NCBI RefSeq assembly: GCF_010389155.1
Contig: NC_057762.1
Coordinates: forward strand, 39,244,055 to 39,308,054
From: Erigeron canadensis
Taxonomy: Eukaryota; Streptophyta; Magnoliopsida; Asterales; Asteraceae
Reading direction: 5' to 3'
Length of the DNA: 64,000 nucleotides
In this document: positions 10,141 through 23,100 of the stretch, one piece after another
Layout of the letters: every line of letters begins with the position of its first letter
Numbering within the stretch: the stretch's first letter is position 1
The notes under the pieces: model-generated
The model's database searches: none
Seen by the model: only the letters and a program-made list of their open reading frames with translations
Told to the model about the DNA's origin: nothing
Program-made: the position numbers and the translations under genes

Positions 10141-11433
10141 TAAAATGCTAAAACCTATATATGTGTGGTGTGTGTGTATAGTGAGTAGAGTGAATGGAAA
10201 AAAAACTTACAATCGGAACTTGGAAGTAATGGAAGATGGCCGCCAGAAGTAAATTTGGTAGATCCACAAGTGATAGACCGATTGATGACTTTTTTGTTTT
10301 ATAGTTATTAATTTGATTTTTTCACTTTTAATCCTACACTTATAAATATTTTAAAATCTACCATATAATAAATAAATCTATTTTATATACAAAATACAAA
10401 TATATAATTTTATTATTTAATCTTTTTATTATTAATATTTAATCATTGGAAGTGTCATATGGCGCAAGTCGACTACCCTTAAAAACGCATCATTTTCATC
10501 TTTTTTGAGGGACAACTCTTCTTATCCACATGTCACATGGCACAAGTTGTCCTCCTCCCCGAAACTCCCACTCCTCTTAGTCTTAGTTGTGTGACGGACT
10601 GATGGTAACTAATGTACAGAGAAGTTCCATTAAAAGTGCTATTAAAAGTTCATTTGCAAATCTATTCGGCCAAAAGGCGATTAAAGTGAACCTTTTGATG
10701 GTTATACCAAATCATCACATATAGTAGTAGGTAGATAAGAGATGACAAAAGGACTAATGCACACAAAAAGACATAACAACTCACAATAATAGCGTTTATT
10801 AAATATCCATATTATTACTCGTGCAAGTTTAAACAATTTTATATTAATATACTTCGAATAAAAATTATATTCAATCCAAGATTATAACTTGGTCTTTTTC
10901 TAGGTTTGTTTCAATAACGTATTCTTTGAGTTTTAACAAACTAAAGTAACAAAAACTTATAACTTTTCACATAGCTATTATTCAACTATTAATCTTTTAA
11001 CTAATTAAACCAATTATTTAACCTTTTAATTAGTACTCGTTTGACATTTTATATCATGTACATATATAGCTTCTAGTCTTATTATATCTTTTCAATCGGT
11101 AATAAACTACTTTATATAAAATTCTAAAATTATAAGATTGTGGTCCCCTAAATATACTAAAAAAAAATAATCTTTTTATAAAAGAAAAAGAAATACCCCC
11201 GGCCAGTAGTACATAATCAACGACTAACACAATAGGTAGTATTGATAATTCCATGAATAAACAAACGAGGCTGCATACGACACATGACAAACGTTGTTCC
11301 AGAAGCTAGCAAATTACAAGACGGCAACTTAGACTGTTGGATGAGTATTATTCATTTATTATTATTCCAGTCAATTTAATCTAGCTCAATTAACCCTCCT
11401 GCCCCACCCCGTGCCTCTCTTATATCTTCATTT
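10141..11433. other. Intergenic, upstream of DUF1645 gene
   Basis: AT-rich. Two related phrases, TGTCATATGGCGCAAGTCG (about 10451) and TGTCACATGGCACAAGTTG (about 10533), flank a short GC-richer segment and suggest a small old insertion. The last several hundred bases should hold the DUF1645 gene promoter. Confidence 0.4.
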
Positions 11434-11440
11434 TATATAA
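11434..11440 (+). promoter_or_regulatory. Probable TATA box of the DUF1645 gene
   Basis: TATATAA lies 72 bases before the ATG, so transcription would begin about 40 bases upstream of the start codon. Confidence 0.5.
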
Positions 11441-11505
11441 ACTAACCTTTTTTCATAGCTCAAAAGTGTAGTTCCAAACTCATCACAACTTTAGGGAAAC
11501 ATAAC

Positions 11506-12438
11506 ATGGAGGTTGTGTTACCATTATCCCCCGATTTCGACTTCAATTCATCATCGGTCTATGCCAACGCACCACCAACTCCTAAACCGATGGGCGACTA
11601 CTTCTTTAGTGCACCCACAAGCCCTTCACGACTCACCGAGTTACAACTCGAATTTGATGAGCTCTTGATGCTAGATGACACCAATCGAACCAACTCTCTC
11701 GCCGCCGTTCCTTTTGCATGGGAAGAAAAACCGGGTGTTCCTAAATCATTTAACAACAAATTCTTTGAAGAAAATTTTGCATTTGATGTTAGTGGTGAGC
11801 TTCATAGAGAAGATTCATCAGCCTCCGCGGAAGATCTGTTTCGCGGTGGTGTGATAAAGTCGGTTGAAAAAGAGGTTTTGCATGGTTCTATGCAAAACCA
11901 GAATGATATTATAAAAAGAGATAGGGGGAGAGAAAGAAACACTTCTTCTAGTACTTTACCTTCATCAAGAAGTAGAAGAACAAGATCGTTACCACCGGCT
12001 TTAGAACAACCACGGGCACCCGTAAATAGTACGACGCATACTTTGACATCAACTTGTAGTACTCTTTCGGCTTATGGGTCGGGTAAAGGGTCGAAAAAAT
12101 GGAGTTTTATGGATCTTTTCTTGTTTAGAAGTGCTTCGGATGGTAGAGCCATGGATAGAGATCCTTTGAAGAAATACTCATCTATTTTTAGGAAACATGA
12201 TGAGGATTTTAGAAACTCGAGTAAAAGATCGGATCGGTCTGGGTCGGGTTCAGGGTCGTCTAAAAGAAGGGGTCGGGTTTCGGCTCATGAGGTTCATTAT
12301 AATGTGAACCGGGCGGTTTCGAATGATATGAAGAAGAAAACTTTCTTGCCATACAAGCAAGGTATTTTGGGAAGATTAGCCTTTAATCCAACCGTTCAAG
12401 CACTTTCTAATGGATTTGGGAATTCTCATAAAGATTGA
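11506..12438 (+). CDS. DUF1645 family protein
   Basis: Single-exon gene of 310 residues. Family hallmarks appear in order: an FSAPTSPSR motif near residues 34-42, VPFAWEEKPGVPK at about 67-79, a basic serine-rich middle, WSFMDLFLFRSASDGRA at about 196-212, and the C-terminal block RRGRVSAHEVHYNVNRAVS followed by KKKTFLPYKQGILGRLAFNPTV. DUF1645 proteins are plant-specific, often nuclear, and some rice members affect grain size and stress tolerance; the biochemical role is not established. Low complexity and a basic, phosphosite-rich centre suggest an intrinsically disordered regulator (inference). The start is supported by an upstream TATA box and a complete N-terminal motif. No damage is seen. 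Confidence 0.92.
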   Translation: MEVVLPLSPDFDFNSSSVYANAPPTPKPMGDYFFSAPTSPSRLTELQLEFDELLMLDDTNRTNSLAAVPFAWEEKPGVPKSFNNKFFEENFAFDVSGELHREDSSASAEDLFRGGVIKSVEKEVLHGSMQNQNDIIKRDRGRERNTSSSTLPSSRSRRTRSLPPALEQPRAPVNSTTHTLTSTCSTLSAYGSGKGSKKWSFMDLFLFRSASDGRAMDRDPLKKYSSIFRKHDEDFRNSSKRSDRSGSGSGSSKRRGRVSAHEVHYNVNRAVSNDMKKKTFLPYKQGILGRLAFNPTVQALSNGFGNSHKD

Positions 12439-12909
12439 CGAGGAGTACGTACCTGAAAATATATATCTCTTGGTTCTATATATACATGTTAATCAATCAG
12501 TGAATTTATTTGTTATTTCAGTTATTTGTAAAGAGAACTTTTTTGTTCCATGATTGATGTGTTACACATCATTTATGTCATAATGATCAACAAATGTTCA
12601 TATGCAACTAGTAAAATTTATTTTAGTTTCCTTTGATTATTTGTTCAATTTTTGATTTTTATCTGCTTTAAACATTAAGGAGTCATCATGAAAATCTAGG
12701 AATTAAATCAATTATCACCAAGCCATTAAGCTACAAGCTAGTCTTTCAATGGGTGATACAAAGTACTGTACTTGTTTATTGATTGATCAATATCATGAAC
12801 GTACATGAATAATCAAAGACGAATATAAAAATATCCAGATTAATTTGTTTATTATCTAATCAAATCATCATCCTAAAAATAGTCAAAAGATGTGGCATCA
12901 TCATATATA
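12439..12909. other. DUF1645 gene 3' flank
   Basis: AT-rich 3' UTR and spacer without a distinct element. TGTTAATCAATCAGTG and GTTACACATCATTTATGTCA are the only non-simple stretches. Confidence 0.4.
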
Positions 12910-12945
12910 CTAGCTCGTCACGTTTGCAATGCGAACAAAAAATCA
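12910..12945 (-). mobile_element. Helitron 3' terminus (body diverged)
   Basis: The minus strand reads a hairpin (GTTCGCATTGCAAAC) followed by GTGACGAGCTAG, then host T. This fits the CTRR end next to a stem-loop. The 5' end, expected to the right before about 13110, was not identified. Confidence 0.5.
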
Positions 12946-13104
12946 TTTTCATTGATGATAAGGATAAATTAAAATAGTAAAATAAATGTAACAAATTTGG
13001 ATTATTCCAAGGCAAATCTTAAATATCTTATTTATATGTTGACGAAGGAAAATTAATTTAGATTAAGTAATTAGAGATGTCAATTTCAAAAATATTTGTT
13101 ATAC

Positions 13105-13269
13105 AATAGAAGGATTGATATATGGTAAAGCTTGGGATTAAAAACTTTTGGGTTCAAATCACGTTGAGTGAATTGCTCCTAGAGACGGTGGTTTTCCCAT
13201 AATGAGTTTCTTCTGAAATTGTAATTGGGTATATGATTGCATGCCGCTGAGCCCAAACTTACCGTTCAA

Positions 13270-13300
<31 letters not shown>
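13105..13300 (+). mobile_element. Probable SINE with (AAT)n tail
   Basis: A B-box-like GGGTTCAAATC lies at about 13149, with an A-box-like ATGGTAAAGCTTGGG about 30 bases before it. The element ends in an (AAT)9-10 run at 13270-13299, a common SINE tail. No target duplication was found. Confidence 0.4.
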
Positions 13301-13331
13301 TAACGATTATAAGTTTTTTTTGTTTTTTTTA

Positions 13332-13673
13332 CGAGCATGGTGTCCGCGCAATGCAGCGGCGATGGTGGGGAAAGCGGTTTAGTGGTGTCAATGATGGTAC
13401 TATTGGTGGTGGTGGCGGTGTCAAGTGGTGTAGGTTGATGTAATTGTGATAGTGGAAATTAATTTTTAAAAGATAAGAGCGTAAAGTATTAATTATTAAA
13501 ATAAGAGTTTAAAGTGTAAATTAATTCATTAACGGCAAAATATGGTATTTTATAAAAACTTTTTCCATAATGATATTTTATTAAGGTTAATAATAAAGTA
13601 ATTCCGTGTGTAACTATTATGTAACTATTTCTAAAAATAAGGGATGTGATAATTTTTTATAAAAAAGTATAGA
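13332..13673 (-). mobile_element. Non-autonomous Helitron, 342 bp, variant terminus
   Basis: Minus-strand 5' end TCTATACTTTTTTATAA; 3' end a CCGC..GCGG hairpin then ACACCATGCTCG, inserted between A and T. The final tetranucleotide is CTCG instead of CTAG. The body (GGTACTATTGGTGGTGGTGG, then AATTGTGATAGTGG) matches the copy at 29609, which has the same variant end. Confidence 0.7.
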
Positions 13674-13838
13674 TAATATAAAATGTCAAGGGTAATTCTG
13701 ATAATTTAAAGATAAAAATTACTAAAAATGAAAAAAAACCTCTTACTTTAGATTAGAGATAAGTCTCAAAAGAGTAAATTTAATTAAGAATGAAAATGTC
13801 AAGTTCTATTATAAGTTGTGATTTTGATTTGTGATACA

Positions 13839-14537
13839 TCTATCTATTATTATATAAATTATATAAATAAAAAAAGATTTTGATGACATCATTTTTTATA
13901 TAGAAATAGCTACTTGTAATTATTTAATAATTTTTATTAGCTATATTTTTATTTGAATTGATATATAACATCACCTTTAATGAAACTTTGATTTTCAATT
14001 TTCTCCTTAACAAAATATTAATTATATTAAAATCAATGTACATAAAATTTGATATAGCTAATCCGTACGTACATATATGATTTATAAGTGATAATTTAGA
14101 GTTTCCTTATTTTAAATATCATTTTTTTAGGAACCATGATAACTCTTAAATTATATATTTGTTCATATGTTATTTTTGTTTATTCACATGTGAAATGATA
14201 TGAAAATGTATGTTGTAGAAGAAATTTTTCTAATAAACCTTCAAAATAGTATTTTGTGAATGTGAACTTGTGAATGTATTTGTTCACGTTTTTTGTTCAC
14301 ATGTGACAAACGACTATATATAAGGTTTTGAAAAAAAAATTCTTCTGCGACATATATTTTTATAATGTTTCACATGTGAATGGAAAAAAAACATATAATA
14401 CAATATAAAATTTAAGAGTTCTTACGGTTTTTTAAAAAATGAATTTTTAAAATAAGAGTCCTCTGATAATTTAAATGCATTTGATAATTTAAATATTATC
14501 TTAATCTGCCCGCATAATAAGCGGGTTCCTAAACTAG
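13839..14537 (+). mobile_element. Helitron, about 699 bp, with a nested MITE
   Basis: 5' end TCTATCTATTATTATATAA after host A. 3' end is a stem-loop CCCGC-n7-GCGGG followed by TTCCTAAACTAG and host T. Both features are diagnostic for Helitrons. A separate MITE with its own target duplication sits inside (14099-14463), so the Helitron is older. Confidence 0.7.
14099..14463. mobile_element. Foldback MITE with 10-bp target duplication
   Basis: Inverted termini GAGTTTCCTTATTTT and AAAATAAGAGTCCTC, then arms including AACTCTTAAATT, flank a palindromic TTCACATGTGAA-rich core. TGATAATTTA is duplicated exactly on both sides (14089-14098 and 14464-14473), a size close to Mutator insertions. A diverged relative lies at 37070-37408. 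Confidence 0.8.
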
Positions 14538-15584
14538 TGTGTGTATATATATATAACCTGTTAATTATGAGTTATGCTTGCATGTATATACAAAAAATGT
14601 AGATTACTATTGTATTTGTAATTACCACAATTAACATACTTTATTTTGAGGTACTTTCGAACCCCTCGAATAATAAACCCTGATGGATTTATCCAGGGTC
14701 TAAAATTTTAACAATGGTCTATCAACTATTGATTCCACACTAATTATTCAAGAACAATGCATATATGTGTTTTTTTCCGGACTAAATAGTTTCAGTCTTA
14801 CTAAAATTAATTTTTTATTCCAATTAATTAATTAGTTGGTCTAAAATGTAATTGATTTTACCGCATCCACCTTAACATTAATTTGATCATCTCTTTAGAA
14901 AACCAAATATGCATAAATATCTCATAAAAGAGCGATTGAAAGTTTAAGTTGATTCCTAGACTAATTTAGCTTACACAGTACCTCGCACGTTAACTTTGAA
15001 AATTCTTAAGTTTGAAAACTTGTTTAACAAGCACTTTGGCCGCCACGAGAATTCGGCAAACATTGAACCAAACATATATATATGGAATTAATTAATTATT
15101 ACTGGATTATTATTAGGCAGATTATATAAGATAAGACTAAGAAGATTAACTGATTCAGTATAGTGAGTTGTGACACTTGATATATGCATCTTAAAATGTC
15201 GGGGACCTGTGCCTAGCTAGCTAGCATATAACCATTTACAAGTATTTAGTTAATTATCAACATGGACAATAAGTAGCAAGTGGGTTAGATATGATTAGGT
15301 TTATTTGAAAGGGAATTGAGAGGTATTTTGGTCAAGTTAAAGGTGCAATTCGAGGGTCCCTTGTTACGGCTACTGGCTATACTTAAGACCTTATCTAGAA
15401 CGTTTGGTGAAGGCATTCTCAAGTGATGATATACTAACATTTATTTCGACTTCCATATGCAATAATATATGTTTTTTAACGGCATAATGTTATAATACAC
15501 ATTACAGGTTTCTTTGTTTATCATTTATTAGGAGTTTATTACATATATGGTTATGGTCGATGTTTCGGGTAATACTATATAAAA
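14538..15584. other. Intergenic, nothing recognised
   Basis: AT-rich sequence with no ORF above background and no clear termini. Confidence 0.4.
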
Positions 15585-15840
15585 ATTATTATAAGTCATA
15601 TTAAAAGTTTAAAAAAGGTACATGCGAATTAACCAAAATAGTTTTAATGATTAAATCACCATCAACTCTTAATATTAAATTACACTCTTAGTCAATTATA
15701 TTATAAAATATCTCTACTAACCCCTTTAAATCAAATACCTTTACTTACACCAATTAATGCCGCCACCACCGTCACCATCCGTCGCCGCCATCACACCACC
15801 GTCATCGCCGGCCCGCCGGTGCATTGTGCGAGTACCATGA
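15585..15840 (+). mobile_element. Helitron-family relic
   Basis: Plus-strand copy of the GGT-rich family body seen as CCGCCACCACCGTCACC and CATCACACCACCGTCATCG, ending in a hairpin-like CCGGTGCATTGTGCGAGTACCATG. The CTAG terminus has been lost. Confidence 0.5.
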
Positions 15841-17114
15841 TCATATATAGTTATGGTCTTTCGCGTAAAGACTTTAATTGTTTGTATCCTTATATACCGG
15901 TGAATTCAATAAAATTTCTAAGGGAATTTCCCCAACATGTGCAATAATGCATGTAGTCATAGTCACTGATAGAGTCAGGATTTTCAACTGGGGTGGTTGA
16001 ATAGTTTTTATGATACCAACAACATCATTTTTTTAAACAAAAAAATACATAAAAATAATATTATAAATATATAGTTTTAGATATTGTGTGGTTGTTTAGA
16101 TATTGTGTGGTTGTCATGGTCATCAGAGCTCCGCCATTGGTAGTAGTAGTAGCTTGATATAATACATAGTTTAAGTAAAGTATATTTCGCCTGTTTTTAT
16201 TGTTTGATTGACATTTTGATGAACCAACTAGTCTTTTGTGAGGTAAATAGTTGTAAAGAATCTTAGAAGACCGAAATGTTGTACATTAATAGATTCATTT
16301 TAATTGTAGTTTGACATGAAAAATCTTGCTAGATAAAATGGATCGGTGGATATGCGATTTAGATTTTTAAAATTAAGTTTATTAAAACGGAGCATGTCAA
16401 ATTAAGTGAGTGTTTTTCTTAAAGATCATTATACATCTAATTTAATACATATAGTCAATAGAAATAGCGTCATATTGATGTAAGTTACTAGAATACTGGT
16501 ACGAAATGTCAATGAGCCCGTGCTTTTTCGGACGTCAATATGAGTGGAATCATAGAAAAGTCGGACGCTCGAAAAGATTTGTACACTATATTTTAAGTTT
16601 ATAATAAAAAAAATATATATTAGGTCATTGATATACATAGATACGATACTGTGATTTGAACCTCTTTTCATACGTAAAATCCATTACTTGAAGAAATAGC
16701 CATCAAAATACGTATGACTAAATATGTGTTATGAAAATTTTTATATCTAATGTAAATCAAACATGTTGTGGTGTGTAACGTGCTTTACTTTCCTATTTTC
16801 CTTCCATCACCTGGTTGGGTTGGGCCAATATCCTATAGAAGGAAAAAAACGTATAATAAGCCTGGTGAATTATACTGGGCTATGCTACATAATTCATTTA
16901 AGACTTAAGACTAATTAATTAAGTTGGGCCAAGAGTTCTATAATAATATCTTGTGTTTTCTGTTTAGAATGTAACATTTGGAAAACCTCAAGGACTTGAA
17001 GAGGCAGAAGTTCAGCTGACCTCTCAAAATTCCATCCCCAGTTGTTTACCTATCATCTCCAAAAACAAAACAAAAAAACACTATTCATTTAAACAACAAT
17101 CAGCAACAATAACA
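15841..17114. other. Intergenic, upstream of CRR42-like gene
   Basis: Mostly featureless AT-rich DNA. A small tandem pair of TTTAGATATTGTGTGGTTGT lies at about 16076-16114. The CRR42-like promoter and leader should occupy the last few hundred bases. Confidence 0.4.
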
Positions 17115-20100
17115 ATGACAATAGCAATGGCTTCATCACTTCAGATATTAGTAAAGAAGAATCCGCTATCATCTTCAGCACTCTCATTAAGCAGCAATTC
17201 ATTTTCCAATACAAACAACAACAAGGTTCTCATCACTTAATTTTTCTTGCATTACTTAGTTGCTATTCATAATGTGAATTACTTAGCCACTTACTTTTTG
17301 AAATTTGTTCTAATTGGCGTAACGTATTAAATTTTTATGCAACTTATAGGTATCTATATTTAACCTAGATGACTGTAATTTTGCCCCATTGTGTAAGTTT
17401 AATTTTAACTGTGTGATTATGTGGTCTTATTTTGGTATTGTGACGTGGAAAGACAATACCGGTTCCAAAGGTCAACACTTAATTGGACATGTTTTCTAAA
17501 AAAAAAGTGCTCATACCAGGGTGCCATGTCCACGCTATCCGAAATTCTGCATAGTTTCATTCACCCAGTTAAAAAGTTCCCGAAATTTAATCAGAGCCAA
17601 CAACATGGCTCAAAGATTGGTTCATTTGCCCAATTGGGACAAATGAAAAATGTGTTGCTATTTTTATTTTAAATGCGTCCAGTATGTTGTTTTTTTTTTA
17701 ACGGCAAAATTACATATATATATTGAATACGAACAAAGACCAGCTAGCAAAACATTAGAGGTCAAACAAGTACAAGCTAAATACTATAGAAAGCCTAGAT
17801 ATACAACACTATGACAGGGCCTAAACTGCTAAGATCATAAAAAAAGATGAAAACAACTTTCGCCAATTACAAAGCGTCCAGTATGTTGTTGAGTTATCTC
17901 AAATGTTGAAAATAGCTGCGTGACTGATTGGTTTGGGGTTATGTCATTGGAACAACCTTTTAACTAAGTGGCAGGGAATGTTGCACTCAAAGACTTCCCA
18001 CTACACACTTGTGAATCCATATCGCCCTTTCTATGGTAACTGGCACTTGTTTACCAAAATCATTTGCACATGAAGGTGTCTCATTTACATCTAAAATGAG
18101 TAAACACTTAACGACAATGTTATGAAAAATTAGGAACACAAAGTTAATTTTCAATGGAATTCTTTATTAATGAATAGTTAGAATTGCAAAGAGTAATGCG
18201 GAATAAAATGACTAAAAGGCTAACTCTAATCCTAAATTACTCTTCACTGAATACAAATTATGTTTGATAAATATTGAATTTATCAAACACTAAGAACTGC
18301 GGATGGACAGAGTCCTTGGAGAAATAATATTTGGAAAACACAAAGTTACAAATATCTAATCTTGTGAAACAATTGGACGAACACTTTCCTCTAATGTTTG
18401 GCTTTCCTTACAAAGATTCACTTTGGGATTGGTGAAAATCACTTGTCTAAGTCTCATTTGACAAGTGCATGTTCTGACAACTGTGTCCCCATACCTGTGT
18501 TTTTTTGTCTTATCTTTAAGAAAAAACAATTATGTCTTTATTCATCAGCATTTGCTAATGAACCAGCAGGTTTCTTCTAAGACTTTTTTTACTTGGTCAT
18601 CAACAACTAACTGTAAGAAGTGCTGATGGCACTTTTGTAATATCTTCAAGTTGTCAATTAGACTTAAAGATTTATTCCACAAATCTTTAAGATCTCTTTC
18701 ATCAACTTCTTTCTTCGACTTCAGCCGAGTGTTATCTTCTATTGATACTCGATGATGAATATTTCTGCTGATTAAATGTACTTAGCAATATGTTTTAACT
18801 AAATAAATTCTAAGTCCATTTTTGGGACTAACAATTTTGTCTAAAGTCAGTCGCCATACAAATCCAAATTATATTGAGAATGCAAAATTTTAACCACACT
18901 GAACAACGAGAATATGAGATTGCTTGTTCTTTGGGTGTTTTTATTGTTATAAGCGAATAAAAAGGGAGATACTTATGAGTATATAACATACACCCTTTGA
19001 AGTCAAATGCTACATATAACATTAATGTTGGCATCAGAAATATGCCTGATATGCGGTTGTATTTTTTTATTTTTTTATTTTTGTACTGTTTAAGCATGGA
19101 TTGTTGAGCTAAATCACAATGGGGTCTTAACCGTGTTATCCTCTTAATCTCCTCAATTTCAGAGTGCAAACCTACTAAGTCCACGAACCTAAAGTGATAA
19201 AAGGATAACCTAGAGTGAGAAAGCTCTTGGTTTCTCCTTCTAGAAGGATATTGTGTGTGTTTTTGATATGAATGATTTTAATTATGTGAGTGCCTTGAAT
19301 GAATGTTTGTCTCCCATGACCTCACAAATAATGAGTATTTATAGATCTAAACTAATAACACACCCTTCGTATGACTCACTAAAGATAGCCACATGTATAT
19401 AGATAGACCAGCTTTATCAGCTATTTGTCGATTCGGGTCTATTTGAAACTAGTTAATAGCATTTTGGGGAGATTTTGACGGAAGCCTCTTATACCATATT
19501 TAGCTAAATGGATATCTGTGTTATGATACAAACGTCAGTTTTGAAAAAAAAAAGATAATATTTTGCGCCCTCGGCTCTAAACAATCTTGTTTTTTTGAAC
19601 ATGAAGAAATAAATAAGCCATTGCGATTGTCGGAAATACTAGGCATACCGCATACTAAAGGGACCAAAACAGGGGGGAAATTAAGAGTTGTTATAGAATG
19701 GGTACCTCGATTTACTATTTGTACTTGTGTCAATTAGGGCAACATCGTATTTTGGTCCCTGGTTAGATATCAGCCTTTACTTTTTCGTAATGTCCCAAAA
19801 AGACGATGTACGAGGAATAGAACATTTGAGAATAATAAACACACTTTTTCCTCATTTCGTGTGTATATCCTTTACATCTAATCATAAGTATACAATTTGT
19901 ATAGACTTTATATGACAAGTGTATTATGGAGAGTAGACATAACTCTTGTAACATATGACACAAGCTCTAACTCTCGATAGCTCTTGTAAAGGAAAAGTCT
20001 TGATAAGCTCTCGACTAGACCTTGTCATATTATATATATATATATATGGGGACAATCAAATAAGAACGGTGAGAACACCTTAAATTCATCATTTTGATGC

Positions 20101-23100
20101 ATTAAAAGTCCATAAAACTGACATAGTGCATAAGTAATTATCATTATTTAAGTGTTTAACAACACATTGATCCGTCCAAATCAAAAAAATCACGTTTTTT
20201 GTTTTGTGCATCCATCTTGGATGCATATTCATCAAAATGATGCATCCAACAAAAAACGTGATTTTTTCGATTTTGACGGATCAATGTGTTGTTAAACACT
20301 TAAATAATGATAATTATTTATGCACTATGTCAGTTTTATGGACTTTTAATGCATCAAAATATATATATATATATATATATATAGGGGGGACAATCAAATA
20401 AGAACAGTCTTAAAATAAGAACACGGTGAGAACACTTAAAAACTACATTTTGATGCATTAAAAGTCCATAAAACTGACATAGTGTATAACTAATTATCAT
20501 TATTTAAGTGTTTAACAACACATTGGTCTATCAAAATCGAGAAAATCATGTTTTTTGTTTTGTGCATCCATCTTGGATGCATATTCATCAAAATGATGCA
20601 TCCAACAAAAAACGTGATTTTTTCGATTTTGACTGATCAATGTGTTGTTAAACACTTAAATAATGATAATTAGTTATGCACTATGTTAGTTTTATGGACT
20701 TTAATGCATGAAAATGATGTTTTTAAGTGTTTTCACCGTTCTTCTTTTAAGACTGTTCTTACCGGAGTGTTACCCTATATATATATATTGACAGACCAAT
20801 GTGTTGTTAAACACTTAAATAATGATAATTAGTTATACCCTATATTAGTTTTATGGACTTTTAATTTAAGTGTTCTCACCGTGTTCTTATTTTAAGACTC
20901 TTCTTATTTGATTCGTATACATATCGTCACATATTAGAAAAATCACTCTCGACTTGCTCCCGTCCAAGTCAAGGCAGATTAGGGTCTCAAGCCTATCAAA
21001 CCCTTGGCCATTAGGGCCACGGACCTTATATCTCTTTCAAGTTCCTTTCCACCGCTAGGTTAAGCTCCTTAGAAATCTTTCAAGAGTTTTTGGCCTACTC
21101 CCGACCACCTCCCGACTGCTTCCCGACATGCTCTCGTCGAGAATCACTCCAGACAGCCTCTTGACACACTCCAGACATACTCCTGTCAAGCTTCGTTCCT
21201 GATAGCCTCTTCACACGCTCCAGACATCACATACTCCTAACTTACTCCTGTCAAGCTTCCTTCCTGACAGCCTCGTGACACACTCCTGACTTACTCCCAT
21301 CAAGCTTCCTTCTCAACAGCCTCTCGACACACTCCAGACCTACTCCTGCCAGAGGTGAGACTTGACACACTCCTGACCTACTCCTGACTTACTCCCGCCA
21401 GGAAGCACTCCCGCATCATTCCTGACCGTTTCCGGACATACATCCTCACTTGTATATATACAAATCGTTATATGATCACTTGTGGGGAGTTTGATAAAAT
21501 TGGGATATATCGAACCATTTTGTACACATTACAAGTAGGTTGGACCACACGTCATCATGTACTTTACCCATTATGATAAAACTTTTGTTTTGTGAGTTTG
21601 CACACTCACTTATAATTACCATTTATTAATCTATATGCTTCTGAACTTCAGATTTGGGTCATTTCGTGGTGTTTAATGTGAAAGAATATGATATGATAAG
21701 CTGACTATTTTCCGTTTTACTTTGTAAATGGATTTTTGTAATTTTGTTCTCAAATTTTTTTACTTTCTTAAATAGCAGGTCTGCATCCGAATTAATCAGA
21801 AGTTTGTTGGAAGAATCAAGTCTGAATCAAAAGAGCCACCAGCTGAGTCAGCCCTCACACCAAAAGCTTCTACATCACTACAGATAGGCTCACCAGTTAT
21901 CATAGTGGAAGCTCCTCAAATGTTAAAGACTGCGGCTTCTATGCCCTGTCTCAGAGTCAATTCTGGCTTAGTCAAAGCCGGCGACGTTGGCAGGTAAACT
22001 TTCTCCTGAGTTTGTATTTGCACACACATGTACACACATAGACATATGCCTTGGATTCCTAACCTTTTCATTTGTATCATATTTTTTTGGTTAAATGATG
22101 TAGCATTGTTGGATATATAGTAAATATTGGAATTAGCCAGTCAGGCGATGGCAATTTTAATCTTTATGGATTGAATAGAAGTATTCTTTGTTACTAGCCC
22201 CGATATAGCATTGTTGGATATATAGTAAATATTGGAATTAGTCGGTCAGGAGAAGGCTATTTTAATTTATTAGAAGTTTTCTTTGTTACTACCCCCCCCC
22301 CCCCCCCCCCCAACAAAAAAAAAACTCACTTTTAATTGGGCTTTTGAACCCAGTGAAGATGGGACTCCACGAATATGGATTAGGATTGGCAGTCTGTCGT
22401 AAGTTTTAACATGCCTACACAATATATATTGTTGGTATAAATATCTAAGCTAAGTTAAGCCTAAGCTCATTTTTAAAGCAGAACTTGAGAGTATTACCTT
22501 ATGTCCTTATTCATGAAGTAGAATAGGATACTTGCATTAACCTTTACAGTATCTATGTCTTGTAATGAAATTTGCTCAAACTCTAACATCTTAGGATTTC
22601 ACAAAAAGATGTGGCATATAAGGTTACATGAAACATTAACCCCTTAAACTTTAAAAGCGGGAGAGTTAAACCAGGAATGCTAGTGTCTTTAACCTTTACG
22701 TTGCAATATGCGGTTGGAATATGTCAAAATTGACACATGACAGATGCTTTGCTGACTAGGCATCATTTTTTTGATATGAAAGATTGCCAAAAGAAACAAT
22801 TAAACTTTCACACTTTCTTACTTCTATCGATAATAATAATAGAGTTTTTTTATTTCTGATAACTATATATTAAGGAAGCCATAGTATTACAGTAATACAG
22901 TATTACTTGTAAACTATTAAATCCAAAATAATCATTACAATACCACAAGCTAAACTAAGACACCTAGATGAAACCTTCTTGATTAGCTTAAACCATGTGC
23001 AGGATTATGTCAAGGAAGCCAATGGATGTATGGGCAGTTCGTCTGACCATTGGTACTTATCTCATAGACGGAAAGTATTTCAAGCCCTTGCAGTTAGACG

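Noticed and set aside
20945..21430. CRISPR-like array
   Set aside because: The repeats are degenerate with no conserved direct repeat or unique spacers, and this is a plant nuclear intron.
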